From: Spirochaetales bacterium
GTDB taxonomy: Bacteria; Spirochaetota; Spirochaetia; SZUA-6; DRHE01
Length of the DNA stretch: 5,008 bases
NCBI GenBank assembly: GCA_016935715.1
Contig: JAFGQJ010000251.1
Location: 1-5,008, forward strand
Direction of reading: 5' to 3'
A model generated the notes under the pieces. It was not told the DNA's origin and made no database searches. It was given only the letters and a program-made list of their open reading frames with translations. This document shows positions 1-5,008 of the stretch, piece by piece (position 1 is the stretch's first letter; each line of letters starts with the position of its first letter). A program made the position numbers and the translations under genes.

Positions 1-1
1 C

Positions 2-448
2 CAGTTTCCCTACAGCTTCCACTACACACCAGAAAGCCGCAGGCACCTGGCCCGGCTGTGCGAATCCCTGGCGGATCTGCCCAAAGCGGTGGAGTTCCGC
101 GGCGCCGACTGGCAGAGGGATTCGGTTTACGAAGGGCTGCGCAAGGTGGGTGCCGCGCTGGTCAACGTGGACGAGCCGCGGCTGCCAGGGCTTCCCGAGC
201 CCACGGAGGTGGTCAGCTCGGACCTGGCCTACCTGCGCTTTCACGGCCGAAATGCGGCCAACTGGTGGAACGGGGACAACGTCAGCCGCTACGACTACCT
301 GTACGGCACCGACGAGCTGTCCCGGTGGCTGCCGATGATCGAACGGATGCTGGCCAAGGCCCGGCTTCTGCTGGTGGTCTTCAACAATCACAGCCGCGGC
401 CAGGCGATTCAGAATGCCCGGGAGCTGCAGAGCCTGCTGTTTGCCTGA
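2..448 (+). CDS. DUF72 (YecE-like) family protein, C-terminal part, cut by left edge
   Basis: This is the last 148 residues of a gene whose start lies left of the window; the frame is open from base 2 and ends at TGA 446-448. DUF72 proteins usually run to about 240-300 residues, so roughly half is missing. They are TIM-barrel-like proteins of unknown biochemical role. The visible family landmarks, in order, are QFPYSFHYTPESRRHL at the left edge, VEFRGADW, FVNVD-like ALVNVDEP, YLRFHGRN followed by WW, RYDYLY, and the C-terminal VVFNNHSRGQAIQNA segment. An ATG at 89 lies inside the conserved VEFR segment and is not a real start. The gene ends 31 bases before the converging GyrI-like gene, and I see no clear intrinsic terminator in that gap. 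Family assignment is strong; molecular function is unknown. Confidence 0.9.
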   Translation, partial: QFPYSFHYTPESRRHLARLCESLADLPKAVEFRGADWQRDSVYEGLRKVGAALVNVDEPRLPGLPEPTEVVSSDLAYLRFHGRNAANWWNGDNVSRYDYLYGTDELSRWLPMIERMLAKARLLLVVFNNHSRGQAIQNARELQSLLFA

Positions 449-479
449 GCCGGGGCGGACGGCGCCGCGGAGGCTGCGA

Positions 480-1097
480 TCAGCTCCGTTCGACAGGCTG
501 GCGGATGATCGTCCTGAGCTTCTCGGGAGCCGCTCGCCTCAGATCGCTGAGATAGATCTCCCTGTGTTTGCCCCTGGGGCGGTAGCCGTTGTCCCCGATG
601 AAGCGGTGCAGCCGCTCGATGGTGGGGGCTTCCCCGGAGAACGGCCCGACGTGCAGCAGCTGGGCGCTGAGGCCTTCGCGGAATGCTTCGAAGCGCAGCC
701 GCTGCGCGGCCGGCAGATCCTTCTTCTTTGCGACTTCCGCGCGGGCCTGCTCGAAGAGCTGCGGGTCCACGTATTCCGGCTGCATGATCATCAGGGTCCA
801 CTCCCAGGAGGCCTTGTCCGCGACGGCGAAGGCGTTCATGTCCCGGGCCCACCAGACCCCCTCCAGCGGCAGCACTCCGTAGTCGATGGCCAGGGGTCCC
901 TTCTTGATCATGAATTTCAGTGTGTAGGAGGTGGAGAACAACGCCTCCACGGCCTGCTGGAACCCGGGGGAGGTGTTGGGATCCCCGGCCCCGTCGATCA
1001 TGATGAAGTTCATCTGCGGCACCTCCACGAGCACCGGCGCCTTGGCCGGAGCGCTGTACAGGGACCGCAGCCTTTTCTTGAAGTCGATCTTCTGCAT
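480..1097 (-). CDS. GyrI-like small-molecule-binding domain protein
   Basis: The product is a 205-residue stand-alone GyrI-like protein of the COG4832 type. The GyrI/SOUL-like fold binds small hydrophobic ligands and is often the sensing half of AraC- or MerR-type regulators. Here there is no helix-turn-helix region, so it is a binding or enzymatic domain alone. Landmarks are VPQMNFIMIDGAGDPN (about residues 26-41), FQQAVEALFSTSYTLKF (46-62), the PLEGVWWA segment (77-84) and a basic C-terminal part with RPRGKHREIYLSDLRR. I chose the ATG at 1095-1097 because a strong GGGGGAGGAAGG Shine-Dalgarno sits just upstream and the protein then begins at the family-typical MQKIDFKKRL. The frame extends 24 codons further upstream, but that extension has no family character. 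It is transcribed towards the DUF72 gene and away from the AbiE-type remnant. The ligand cannot be told from sequence. Confidence 0.88.
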   Translation of the reverse strand: MQKIDFKKRLRSLYSAPAKAPVLVEVPQMNFIMIDGAGDPNTSPGFQQAVEALFSTSYTLKFMIKKGPLAIDYGVLPLEGVWWARDMNAFAVADKASWEWTLMIMQPEYVDPQLFEQARAEVAKKKDLPAAQRLRFEAFREGLSAQLLHVGPFSGEAPTIERLHRFIGDNGYRPRGKHREIYLSDLRRAAPEKLRTIIRQPVERS

Positions 1098-1206
1098 GCC
1101 TTCCTCCCCCGCCCATAGGATAACCCGAAACACTCCTGTTCTTCCATAACAGTCACGGGTATGTCTCAACGGTCATGGCTACGCCCGGCCCTCGAGCGGG
1201 TCGACC

Positions 1207-1235
1207 ATGCCTGCAATACCGGAAATGCTTGCAAT
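1207..1235 (+). repeat. Imperfect tandem 11-mer, 18-base period
   Basis: ATGCCTGCAAT (1207-1217) and ATGCTTGCAAT (1225-1235) match at 10 of 11 bases, with starts 18 bases apart. The second copy overlaps the putative -35 element TTGCAA. Their position just upstream of the antitoxin remnant makes them a candidate operator, since AbiEi-type antitoxins are known to bind repeats in their own promoter. That link is inference. Confidence 0.45.
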
Positions 1236-1257
1236 TAAGTTACGAAAAATGTAACCT
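1229..1257 (+). promoter_or_regulatory. Putative promoter of the AbiE-type locus with internal inverted repeat
   Basis: TTGCAA at 1229-1234 and TAACCT at 1252-1257, separated by 17 bases, resemble a sigma-70 type promoter. The spacer and -10 carry the inverted repeat GTTAC (1239-1243) GAAAAAT GTAAC (1251-1255). The predicted transcript start is only a few bases before the ATG at 1267, and no Shine-Dalgarno is visible there, so the message would be nearly leaderless. The call rests on motif resemblance only. Confidence 0.3.
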
Positions 1258-1266
1258 TGACGCATC

Positions 1267-1391
1267 ATGCAAACCCTGACGGAGGCGGTTTTCAATCTGG
1301 CGCCTCCCGGAGGCCTGTTCGATTTCACCGTGGTAAGAAACCTGTTTCCCGGGCGCTTGATGCGGGGGAAATCATCAGCCTGAAAGCATGT
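1267..1391 (+). pseudogene. AbiEi-type antitoxin remnant, N-terminal winged-helix fragment, frameshifted
   Basis: The frame from ATG 1267 reads MQTLTEAVFNLAPPGGLFDF then TVVRNLFPGR and stops at TGA 1381-1383. This resembles the N-terminal wing-helix region of AbiEi-family (type IV) antitoxins, in which an 'FD..VVRNLFP' segment is followed about a dozen residues later by a 'RALRAGEI..LK.GLY' segment. The second segment is present but in another frame: from about 1351 that frame reads RALDAGEIISLKA up to about 1388. So a short out-of-frame deletion has fused the two segments near 1345-1355. Everything after 'SLKA', normally well over 100 residues including the C-terminal neutralising domain, is gone, and the sequence passes directly into the middle of the toxin gene. 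Intact AbiEi represses its own operon and neutralises AbiEii; this fragment cannot be expected to do the latter. Family assignment rests on recalled family pattern over a short stretch. Confidence 0.6.
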
Positions 1392-1974
1392 TCTCCGAGG
1401 CGGTATTCCACGGCGGCACGTGCCTGAGAATCATCTACGGCACGAATCGCTTCTCAGAAGATCTGGATTTCCTTCTGAAACAACCAGACCCCGGGTTCCG
1501 ATGGGACGCATATTTGCACGGGATCAAAGAAGACTCCGCTCGGGAGGGTATAGACTTCGAAATCCAGGACAGATCAAAATCCGAAGGGGCGGTCAAAAAG
1601 ACATTCCTGAAAAACGATTCGCTGGGAGGCTTCTGACTGCAGAGCTGCCCTTCCCCCGCAACAATTCCAAAAAAATACGCATCAAACTGGAGGTGGATAC
1701 GAATCCTCCCGCCGGATCGGAATTCGAGACCAGCTGCATCACCTTCCCGAACATCGCGACGAACGCCCTTTTCCAACAGGGCCCGTGGGCGGGTCGGGAA
1801 ATCGATGTGGATGTCCCCTGGTTCATACGTGCATTGAGGGGGGCGATACAACGGATAGACTGGGACACAGCCCGTCAGGATGTGCAGAGATTCCTGCCAA
1901 CCAGCGAACAGGCCGGCCTGCGGGAATGGAAGACGGAGCTTTACCTCTACCAGACCGAACGCCTGGAGCAATAG
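1388..1974 (+). pseudogene. AbiEii/DUF1814-type nucleotidyltransferase toxin remnant, 5'-truncated, frameshifted, internally deleted
   Basis: AbiEii toxins are nucleotidyltransferase-fold proteins whose activity stops cell growth and can abort phage infection. The piece begins mid-gene: ATG 1388 reads MFSEAVFHGGTCLRIIYG, then NRFSEDLDFLL, which is motif I with the paired aspartates D25 and D27 (bases 1460-1468). The normal 30-50 N-terminal residues are absent. The first frame ends at TGA 1634-1636 after KNDSLGGF, but homology continues one frame over as RLLTAELPFP and KIRIKLEVDTNPPAGSEFE. A single missing base within GGGAGG (about 1624-1629) explains the shift. After CITFP (to 1749) the sequence goes almost at once to NALFQQGPWAG (from about 1762). 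The roughly 50 residues that normally lie between, including the K...ALLCR...KGRDWYDF segment (motif III), are missing in frame. The C-terminal part, with RIDWDTARQDVQRFLP, is retained up to TAG 1972-1974. Three independent lesions mean it is dead as a toxin. Confidence 0.82.
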
Positions 1975-2033
1975 CTCGTGAACAGCGATTGAGCCCGGCA
2001 TCAGAAAACCGATACGGGCTTGCGGCAGGGAGC

Positions 2034-2049
2034 GTTTCGAGTACGAAAC
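2034..2049 (+). promoter_or_regulatory. Perfect hairpin abutting the ribosome binding site of the AIM24-family gene
   Basis: GTTTCG (2034-2039), loop AGTA, CGAAAC (2044-2049) form a perfect 6-base-pair stem with a 4-base loop. It ends at the base before the AGGAGG Shine-Dalgarno (2050-2055) of the gene starting at 2061. It could be an RNA hairpin tuning translation or a DNA operator. A weaker, wider pair AGCCCG/CGGGCT (1992-1997, 2015-2020) lies just upstream. There is no T-tract, so neither looks like an intrinsic terminator. Confidence 0.4.
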
Positions 2050-2060
2050 AGGAGGAGTGT

Positions 2061-2822
2061 ATGACACACCAGATCGATTACCAGCTCGTGGGTGACGACA
2101 TGCAGGCGGTGATCGTCACCCTGGACCCGCAGGAAGCGATCCAGGCGGAGGCAGGGGCCATGATGTTCCTGGAAGAGGGAATCCGGGTGAACACCGGGAC
2201 CGGCGGCGGCTTCATGAAGGGATTGAAGCGGGTGCTGACTGGGGAATCGTTCTTCATCACCACCTTCTACAACGAGAGCGGGGAAAAGCGCAAGCTCGCC
2301 TTCTCCGCGCCGTACCCGGGCAAGATCCTGGCTCTCCCGCTGGAGGAAAGCGGGCCGGTGCTCTGCCAGAGGGATGCGTATCTCTGCTCGGCCTACGGGA
2401 TCGACATCTCCGTGGCCTTTACGAAGCGACTGGGGGCGGGATTTTTCGGCGGAGAGGGCTTCATCCTGCAGCGGCTCAGCGGCGACGGCCTGGCCTTCAT
2501 CCATGCCGGGGGAACCCTGCTCAAGAAGACCCTGCGGAGCCGGGAGAGCCTGCGGGTGGACACCGGGTGCCTGGTGGCCTTCGAGGAGCAGGTCGAGTAC
2601 GACATCAAATACGTCGGGGATTTCAAGACCGCCCTGTTCGGGGGCGAGGGCCTGTTCCACGCCACCCTGAGCGGGCCCGGGGTCGTGTACTTGCAGACCC
2701 TGCCCTTCTCCCGCCTGGCCGACCGGGTGATCGCCTCATCCCGCGTCAATCGCGGCGAGACCCGGCGGGGCGGGCTGCTCCAGGGCCTGGGCGGCCTGAC
2801 CGGCGGTGACCGGGGTTTCTAG
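2061..2822 (+). CDS. AIM24 / TIGR00266 family protein
   Basis: The product is a 253-residue cytoplasmic protein of the AIM24 (PF01987, TIGR00266) family. The family is widespread in bacteria and archaea and is related to mitochondrial Aim24; it has a beta-rich fold and no established enzymatic role. Landmarks are AEAGAMMFLEEGI (about residues 29-41), a glycine-rich GTGGGFMKGLKR (46-57), GESFFITTF (61-69), FFGGEGFILQRLSGDGLAFIH in the middle, DIKYVGDFKTALFGGEGLF, then LSGPGVVYLQTLPF. The C-terminal tail (about 231-253) is rich in glycine and arginine and ends GGLTGGDRGF, as is usual in this family. There is no signal peptide or membrane segment. I chose ATG 2061 because AGGAGG lies 5 bases upstream and the protein then starts at the family start; the frame is open 92 codons further upstream only because it runs through the AbiE-type remnant in another frame. 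It ends in a stop shared with the converging amidase gene. Confidence 0.9.
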   Translation: MTHQIDYQLVGDDMQAVIVTLDPQEAIQAEAGAMMFLEEGIRVNTGTGGGFMKGLKRVLTGESFFITTFYNESGEKRKLAFSAPYPGKILALPLEESGPVLCQRDAYLCSAYGIDISVAFTKRLGAGFFGGEGFILQRLSGDGLAFIHAGGTLLKKTLRSRESLRVDTGCLVAFEEQVEYDIKYVGDFKTALFGGEGLFHATLSGPGVVYLQTLPFSRLADRVIASSRVNRGETRRGGLLQGLGGLTGGDRGF

Positions 2823-3778
2823 ACCTCCGCTGGAAGCTCCAGGCCGATCTCCTGCAGCAGGCTGCCGTCGAGCCTGCAGACCATGGTGTACGCAGGATCG
2901 AAGACATTGCCCACCTCGTAGCGCACGCACTGTCCCAGGAGGATGTGGGCCTGCTCCTCCTCGAGCCCAAGCTCCACCAGCCAGCGCACCATCTCCGTGG
3001 TCGCCTCCTGGAGAGCCTGGTCCAGAGGCCGGGCGTTGCCGACGGTCATGATGCCCTGCCGGTCCCGGGCCCGCGGCCAGGAGAGGCTCCGGTCCCGGAT
3101 CAGCCGCACGGTGAACTCCACCTCGGCGGAAACCTCGATACCCGTACCCACGATCTCCCCGTCCCCCTGGAGGGCGTGAACATCCCCCAGGTGCAGCAGG
3201 GCACCTTCGGCGAATACGGGGAGGTAGACCGTTGTGCCGGCTCTGAAGCCCCGGTAATCCATGTTGCCACCGTAGGGGCCGGCGGTGGTGGCGGCGATGG
3301 CCTGCCCCTTCGGCGGCGCTGTGCCGAAGCAGCCCACCATCGGGTCCAGGGGCAAGCTCAATCGGCCGGATGGGAAGGCGGGGGAGCTCAGGGTGGCGGT
3401 CCAGCGGTCGGTATCGATCTCCCAATCGAGCCACTGCTCCTCCCCTGCTTCCGCCGGGCCGCGGCTCCGGCCGGCTGCCTCCAGGTACTCGGCATCCAGC
3501 ACGTGGGCGGCGATGCGGCTCCTGGTGCGGCCGATCGGCCGGTTGGGGGTGATCCGTTCGAAGCGCACCGCCAGGGCGTCCCCCGGGCGGGCCCCGCGGA
3601 TCGAGAAGGGACCGGTCTGAGGATTTCCCGGCGGCGTGATTTCCCTGTCCGTTTGGTCCCGCCCGGCATTGTCGACCGTGGTGGTGATCACCGTGTCTCC
3701 GTCCTCTATCTCCAGCACCGGCGGATGGGAGCCGAGGTTCAGCTGGTAGGCGAACGGCTGGAAACGATGGGTTTTCAT
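2819..3778 (-). CDS. Acetamidase/formamidase family protein
   Basis: The product is a 319-residue member of the FmdA/AmdA family (PF03069), which hydrolyses small amides such as formamide or acetamide to ammonia and the carboxylic acid in the cytoplasm. Landmarks are PPVLEIEDGDTV (19-30), GNPQTGPFSIRGARPGD (51-67), VGCFGTAPP (148-156), GPYGGNMD (167-174) and the dense conserved block LPVFAEGALLHLGD, HALQGDGE (186-208; D199, H201, Q204, D206, E208). Length is typical of the shorter bacterial clade. The start is ATG 3776-3778, preceded by GGGAGGGGAG. It overlaps the stop of the upstream aldolase gene as ATGA, so the two are almost certainly co-transcribed and translationally coupled. An earlier in-frame ATG seven codons upstream lies inside the aldolase gene and is less likely. 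The true substrate is not determinable: many family members are annotated amidases without proof. Confidence 0.9.
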   Translation of the reverse strand: MKTHRFQPFAYQLNLGSHPPVLEIEDGDTVITTTVDNAGRDQTDREITPPGNPQTGPFSIRGARPGDALAVRFERITPNRPIGRTRSRIAAHVLDAEYLEAAGRSRGPAEAGEEQWLDWEIDTDRWTATLSSPAFPSGRLSLPLDPMVGCFGTAPPKGQAIAATTAGPYGGNMDYRGFRAGTTVYLPVFAEGALLHLGDVHALQGDGEIVGTGIEVSAEVEFTVRLIRDRSLSWPRARDRQGIMTVGNARPLDQALQEATTEMVRWLVELGLEEEQAHILLGQCVRYEVGNVFDPAYTMVCRLDGSLLQEIGLELPAEV

Positions 3779-4548
3779 GACTCCCCTCCCTGCTTCCACC
3801 GGGCGGCGATCTTCTGCATTCCGCTCAGCAGCATGTTGATGTCCAGGCCGCTCATGACCAGGCGCAGGCCCCGGGACAGGTAGCGCTCCATCAGCTCCTC
3901 CGGCCCGTGCATGCCGAAGATCTTGCCGCTGCGATCGGCCGCTTCGGCGACCGCGTCGATCGCCTGCAGCAGCCTGGGGTTGCCCATCTCCCCCGGACAG
4001 CCCAGGGAAACCGCGAGATCATTGGGGCCGATCAGCAGGGCATCGATTCCCGCGACCCCGGCGATCGCCCCGATCTCCTCGATCGCGGCGGCAGTCTCGA
4101 TCTGGGCTATGGCCAGAACCTGATCATTGGCCGCCTCCATGAATCCGGAGGCCGCCCCGGCGCCCACGGAGGCGAAGTTGGTGTGCGTTCCGCTCGAGCC
4201 CAGACCCCGGTCTCCCACGGGCGCAAATTTGCACCATCGCGCCAGCAGCCGCGCCTGCTCGGCGGACTGCACCATCGGCACCATCACCCCGCTGCAGCCG
4301 CAGTCCAGCACCCTGGACACGTAGCCTTTGGCCAGCTCCGGTACGCGCACGAAAACCTCCAACCCCGCTCCCCGGCCCGTGGCGGCCACATCGCTCAGGG
4401 TTTCCAGGGAGCTGGAGCCGTGTTCCAGGTCGAGCATGATGAAATCCAATCCCGCCTGCCTGGCGATCCAGGCGATGCCCGGATTGCGGATCAGGCGGAT
4501 CATCGTGCCCGTCGCCCTGCCCCCGCTTTTCAACCGTTGCACTGCCAT
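3775..4548 (-). CDS. HpcH/HpaI family class II aldolase (4-hydroxy-2-oxo acid aldolase-like)
   Basis: The product is 257 residues, the usual length for this PF03328 TIM-barrel family. Its members cleave 4-hydroxy-2-oxo acids to pyruvate plus an aldehyde (HpaI-like) or act as 2-dehydro-3-deoxyglucarate aldolases, with a divalent metal. Residues matching the HpaI catalytic set are visible: H43 in LDLEHG (36-44 region), R68 in VFVRVPE, E151 in AQIET (metal ligand) and D177 in IGPNDLA (metal ligand). The GVMVPMVQSAEQA strand-helix (87-99) and the RGLG turn (114-117) are also present, so the active site looks intact. I chose ATG 4546-4548, with AGGAG about 8 bases upstream and the protein starting MAVQRLKSGG. 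Upstream in-frame ATGs near 4587 and 4605 would add a non-family N-terminus. It is first in a two-gene unit with the amidase (ATGA overlap) and diverges from the aldehyde oxidoreductase gene. Citrate lyase beta-type activity is less likely given the HpaI-like residues. Confidence 0.9.
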   Translation of the reverse strand: MAVQRLKSGGRATGTMIRLIRNPGIAWIARQAGLDFIMLDLEHGSSSLETLSDVAATGRGAGLEVFVRVPELAKGYVSRVLDCGCSGVMVPMVQSAEQARLLARWCKFAPVGDRGLGSSGTHTNFASVGAGAASGFMEAANDQVLAIAQIETAAAIEEIGAIAGVAGIDALLIGPNDLAVSLGCPGEMGNPRLLQAIDAVAEAADRSGKIFGMHGPEELMERYLSRGLRLVMSGLDINMLLSGMQKIAARWKQGGES

Positions 4549-4754
4549 TCGCCGCACTCCTTTCTGCGGGTTCACCGCCGGTTTCATAATTGATAGCAGA
4601 AACAAGAGCTTTGCGCCAGTGAATCCGCCGCGGGTGCGGTCGGGGTGCAGCGCCTCCCTCGAAGCGACGCATCCTTCGAAGCGCCTACAAACAACAGTCC
4701 CGATGTGCTACACTGCTGAGCCGATTCTGCATGCAAACGGCAAGGAGCGATCGC
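4549..4754. other. Divergent intergenic region between aldolase and aldehyde oxidoreductase genes
   Basis: This 206-base region has no gene I can support. An AT-rich patch around 4584-4612 probably carries the minus-strand promoter for the aldolase-amidase unit, although no good -35/-10 pair stands out. The middle (4613-4658) is GC-rich. The octamer TCGAAGCG occurs at 4659-4666 and 4676-4683, with a CTTCGAAG palindrome at 4674-4681. These lie just upstream of the putative plus-strand promoter. Confidence 0.55.
4686..4714 (+). promoter_or_regulatory. Putative extended -10 promoter for the aldehyde oxidoreductase gene
   Basis: TGC-TACACT (4706-4714) matches an extended -10 element, with 4 of 6 -10 bases matching TATAAT. 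A weak -35, TACAAA (4686-4691), lies 17 bases upstream of the hexamer. The implied transcript start near 4721 gives a leader of about 34 bases that contains the AAGGAG ribosome binding site. Confidence 0.35.
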
Positions 4755-5008
4755 ATGAACGAGCAGCTTCCAGGTGGCTACAACGGAAAGCTCCTGCGGG
4801 TCGATCTGGACAATCTGGAGACCTCAGTCGAGCCTCTCGAGGAGAGCTTCTGCCGCCGATACATCGGCGGCACCGGCTTCATCATCCACTACCTGCTCAG
4901 AGAGGTGAAGCCGGACATCGATCCGCTGAGCCCGGCAAACAAGCTGATCTTCGCCGCGGGGCCGCTGACCGGCATACCCCTGGGAGGCGCGGCCCGCCAC
5001 GCCGTCGG
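4755..5008 (+). CDS. Aldehyde:ferredoxin oxidoreductase (AOR family), N-terminal part, cut by right edge
   Basis: Translation from ATG 4755 gives 84 complete codons and continues past the window. The visible protein is the start of the N-terminal AFOR_N domain (PF02730), which in AOR-family enzymes binds the tungsto- or molybdo-bispterin cofactor. These enzymes oxidise aldehydes to carboxylic acids with ferredoxin, in the cytoplasm of anaerobes, and are normally about 600 residues. Family marks are GYNGKLLRVDL (8-18), a VEPL segment (25-28), the RRYIGGTGFIIHYLL segment (34-48), DPLSPANKLIFAAGPLTG (56-73) and GGAARHAV (77-84). AAGGAG (4742-4747) is 7 bases upstream of the ATG, which fixes the start. 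It diverges from the aldolase gene. The iron-sulfur cysteines and most cofactor contacts lie outside the window, so subfamily and substrate cannot be judged. Confidence 0.92.
   Translation, partial: MNEQLPGGYNGKLLRVDLDNLETSVEPLEESFCRRYIGGTGFIIHYLLREVKPDIDPLSPANKLIFAAGPLTGIPLGGAARHAV

Larger units (their letters stand above)
1098..1266. other. Intergenic region between the divergent GyrI-like gene and AbiE-type remnant
   Basis: I see no gene in these 169 bases. They are more AT-rich than the flanks and contain three repeats. A CTGTT-N7-AACAG inverted repeat lies at 1136-1152. An imperfect tandem 11-mer occupies 1207-1217 and 1225-1235. A GTTAC-N7-GTAAC inverted repeat lies at 1239-1255. The region must hold the promoter of the GyrI-like gene on the minus strand, but I could not pick a convincing -35/-10 pair for it. 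Confidence 0.6.

Noticed and set aside
449..479. Intrinsic terminator between the convergent DUF72 and GyrI-like genes
   Set aside because: The GC-rich stretch has only short palindromic pieces such as CGGCGCCG and no T-tract on either strand.
414..1118. Plus-strand (414-1118) and alternative minus-strand (409-1116) frames over the GyrI-like gene
   Set aside because: Both are in wrong frames relative to the recognisable GyrI-like protein and give compositionally biased translations.
1388..1974. A functional toxin expressed by programmed frameshifting at about 1625
   Set aside because: There is no slippery heptamer of the usual kind at the shift, and the loss of the N-terminus and motif III makes a working enzyme unlikely regardless of frame.
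1785..2060. N-terminal extension of the AIM24-family protein by 92 codons
   Set aside because: The extension is the toxin remnant read in another frame; a strong AGGAGG and family-typical start support ATG 2061.
1435..2067. Minus-strand open frame of 210 codons across the AbiE-type remnant
   Set aside because: The plus strand carries clear AbiEii motifs in order; the minus-strand translation shows nothing recognisable and is a shadow.
2945..3883. Long open frame on the plus strand (312 codons) opposite the amidase and aldolase genes
   Set aside because: It is antisense to two strongly recognisable family genes, its translation is low-complexity Gly/Pro/Arg-rich with no family features, and GC-rich DNA commonly leaves such frames open.
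3907..4593. Open frame on the plus strand (228 codons) opposite the aldolase gene
   Set aside because: It is the complement of a complete HpcH/HpaI gene with an intact active site, and it has no ribosome binding site or recognisable domain.
1..5008. CRISPR arrays, tRNA or rRNA genes, insertion sequences
   Set aside because: I saw no regularly spaced long repeats, no cloverleaf or rRNA signature, and no transposase or terminal inverted repeats around the decayed locus.

Overview
The window is GC-rich, bacterial and densely coded. It holds six recognisable genes and one decayed two-gene locus. The closing gene is a tungsten/molybdenum-type aldehyde:ferredoxin oxidoreductase, which points to an anaerobic or facultatively anaerobic metabolism. 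GC content and gene content would fit Desulfobacterota (former Deltaproteobacteria) or a similar anaerobe, but this is inference and the sequence alone does not settle taxonomy.

Layout. Positions 2-448 (+) are the C-terminal half of a DUF72/YecE-family protein cut by the left edge. It converges, 31 bases apart, on a GyrI-like small-molecule-binding protein (480-1097, -). Positions 1098-1266 are a regulatory-looking intergenic stretch with an imperfect tandem 11-mer and a short inverted repeat. Positions 1267-1974 (+) hold the wreck of an AbiEi/AbiEii-type (type IV) toxin-antitoxin operon: the start of the antitoxin is joined to the middle of the nucleotidyltransferase toxin, with at least two frame changes and an in-frame internal deletion. 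An intact AIM24/TIGR00266-family gene follows (2061-2822, +), with a hairpin directly abutting its ribosome binding site. It converges on, and shares a CTAG double stop with, an acetamidase/formamidase-family gene (2819-3778, -). That gene overlaps by ATGA an upstream HpcH/HpaI-type class II aldolase gene (3775-4548, -). A roughly 206-base divergent intergenic region separates this pair from the aldehyde:ferredoxin oxidoreductase gene (4755-5008, +), which runs off the right edge.

How the genes may work together. The aldolase and the amidase are translationally coupled and divergent from the oxidoreductase. Aldolases of this family split 4-hydroxy-2-oxo acids into pyruvate (or a related 2-oxo acid) plus an aldehyde, and aldehyde:ferredoxin oxidoreductases oxidise aldehydes to acids with ferredoxin. 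A small anaerobic catabolic module is therefore plausible, but no substrate can be read from the sequence. No exciting new system is evident. The most informative region is the AbiE-type remnant with its surviving upstream repeats.
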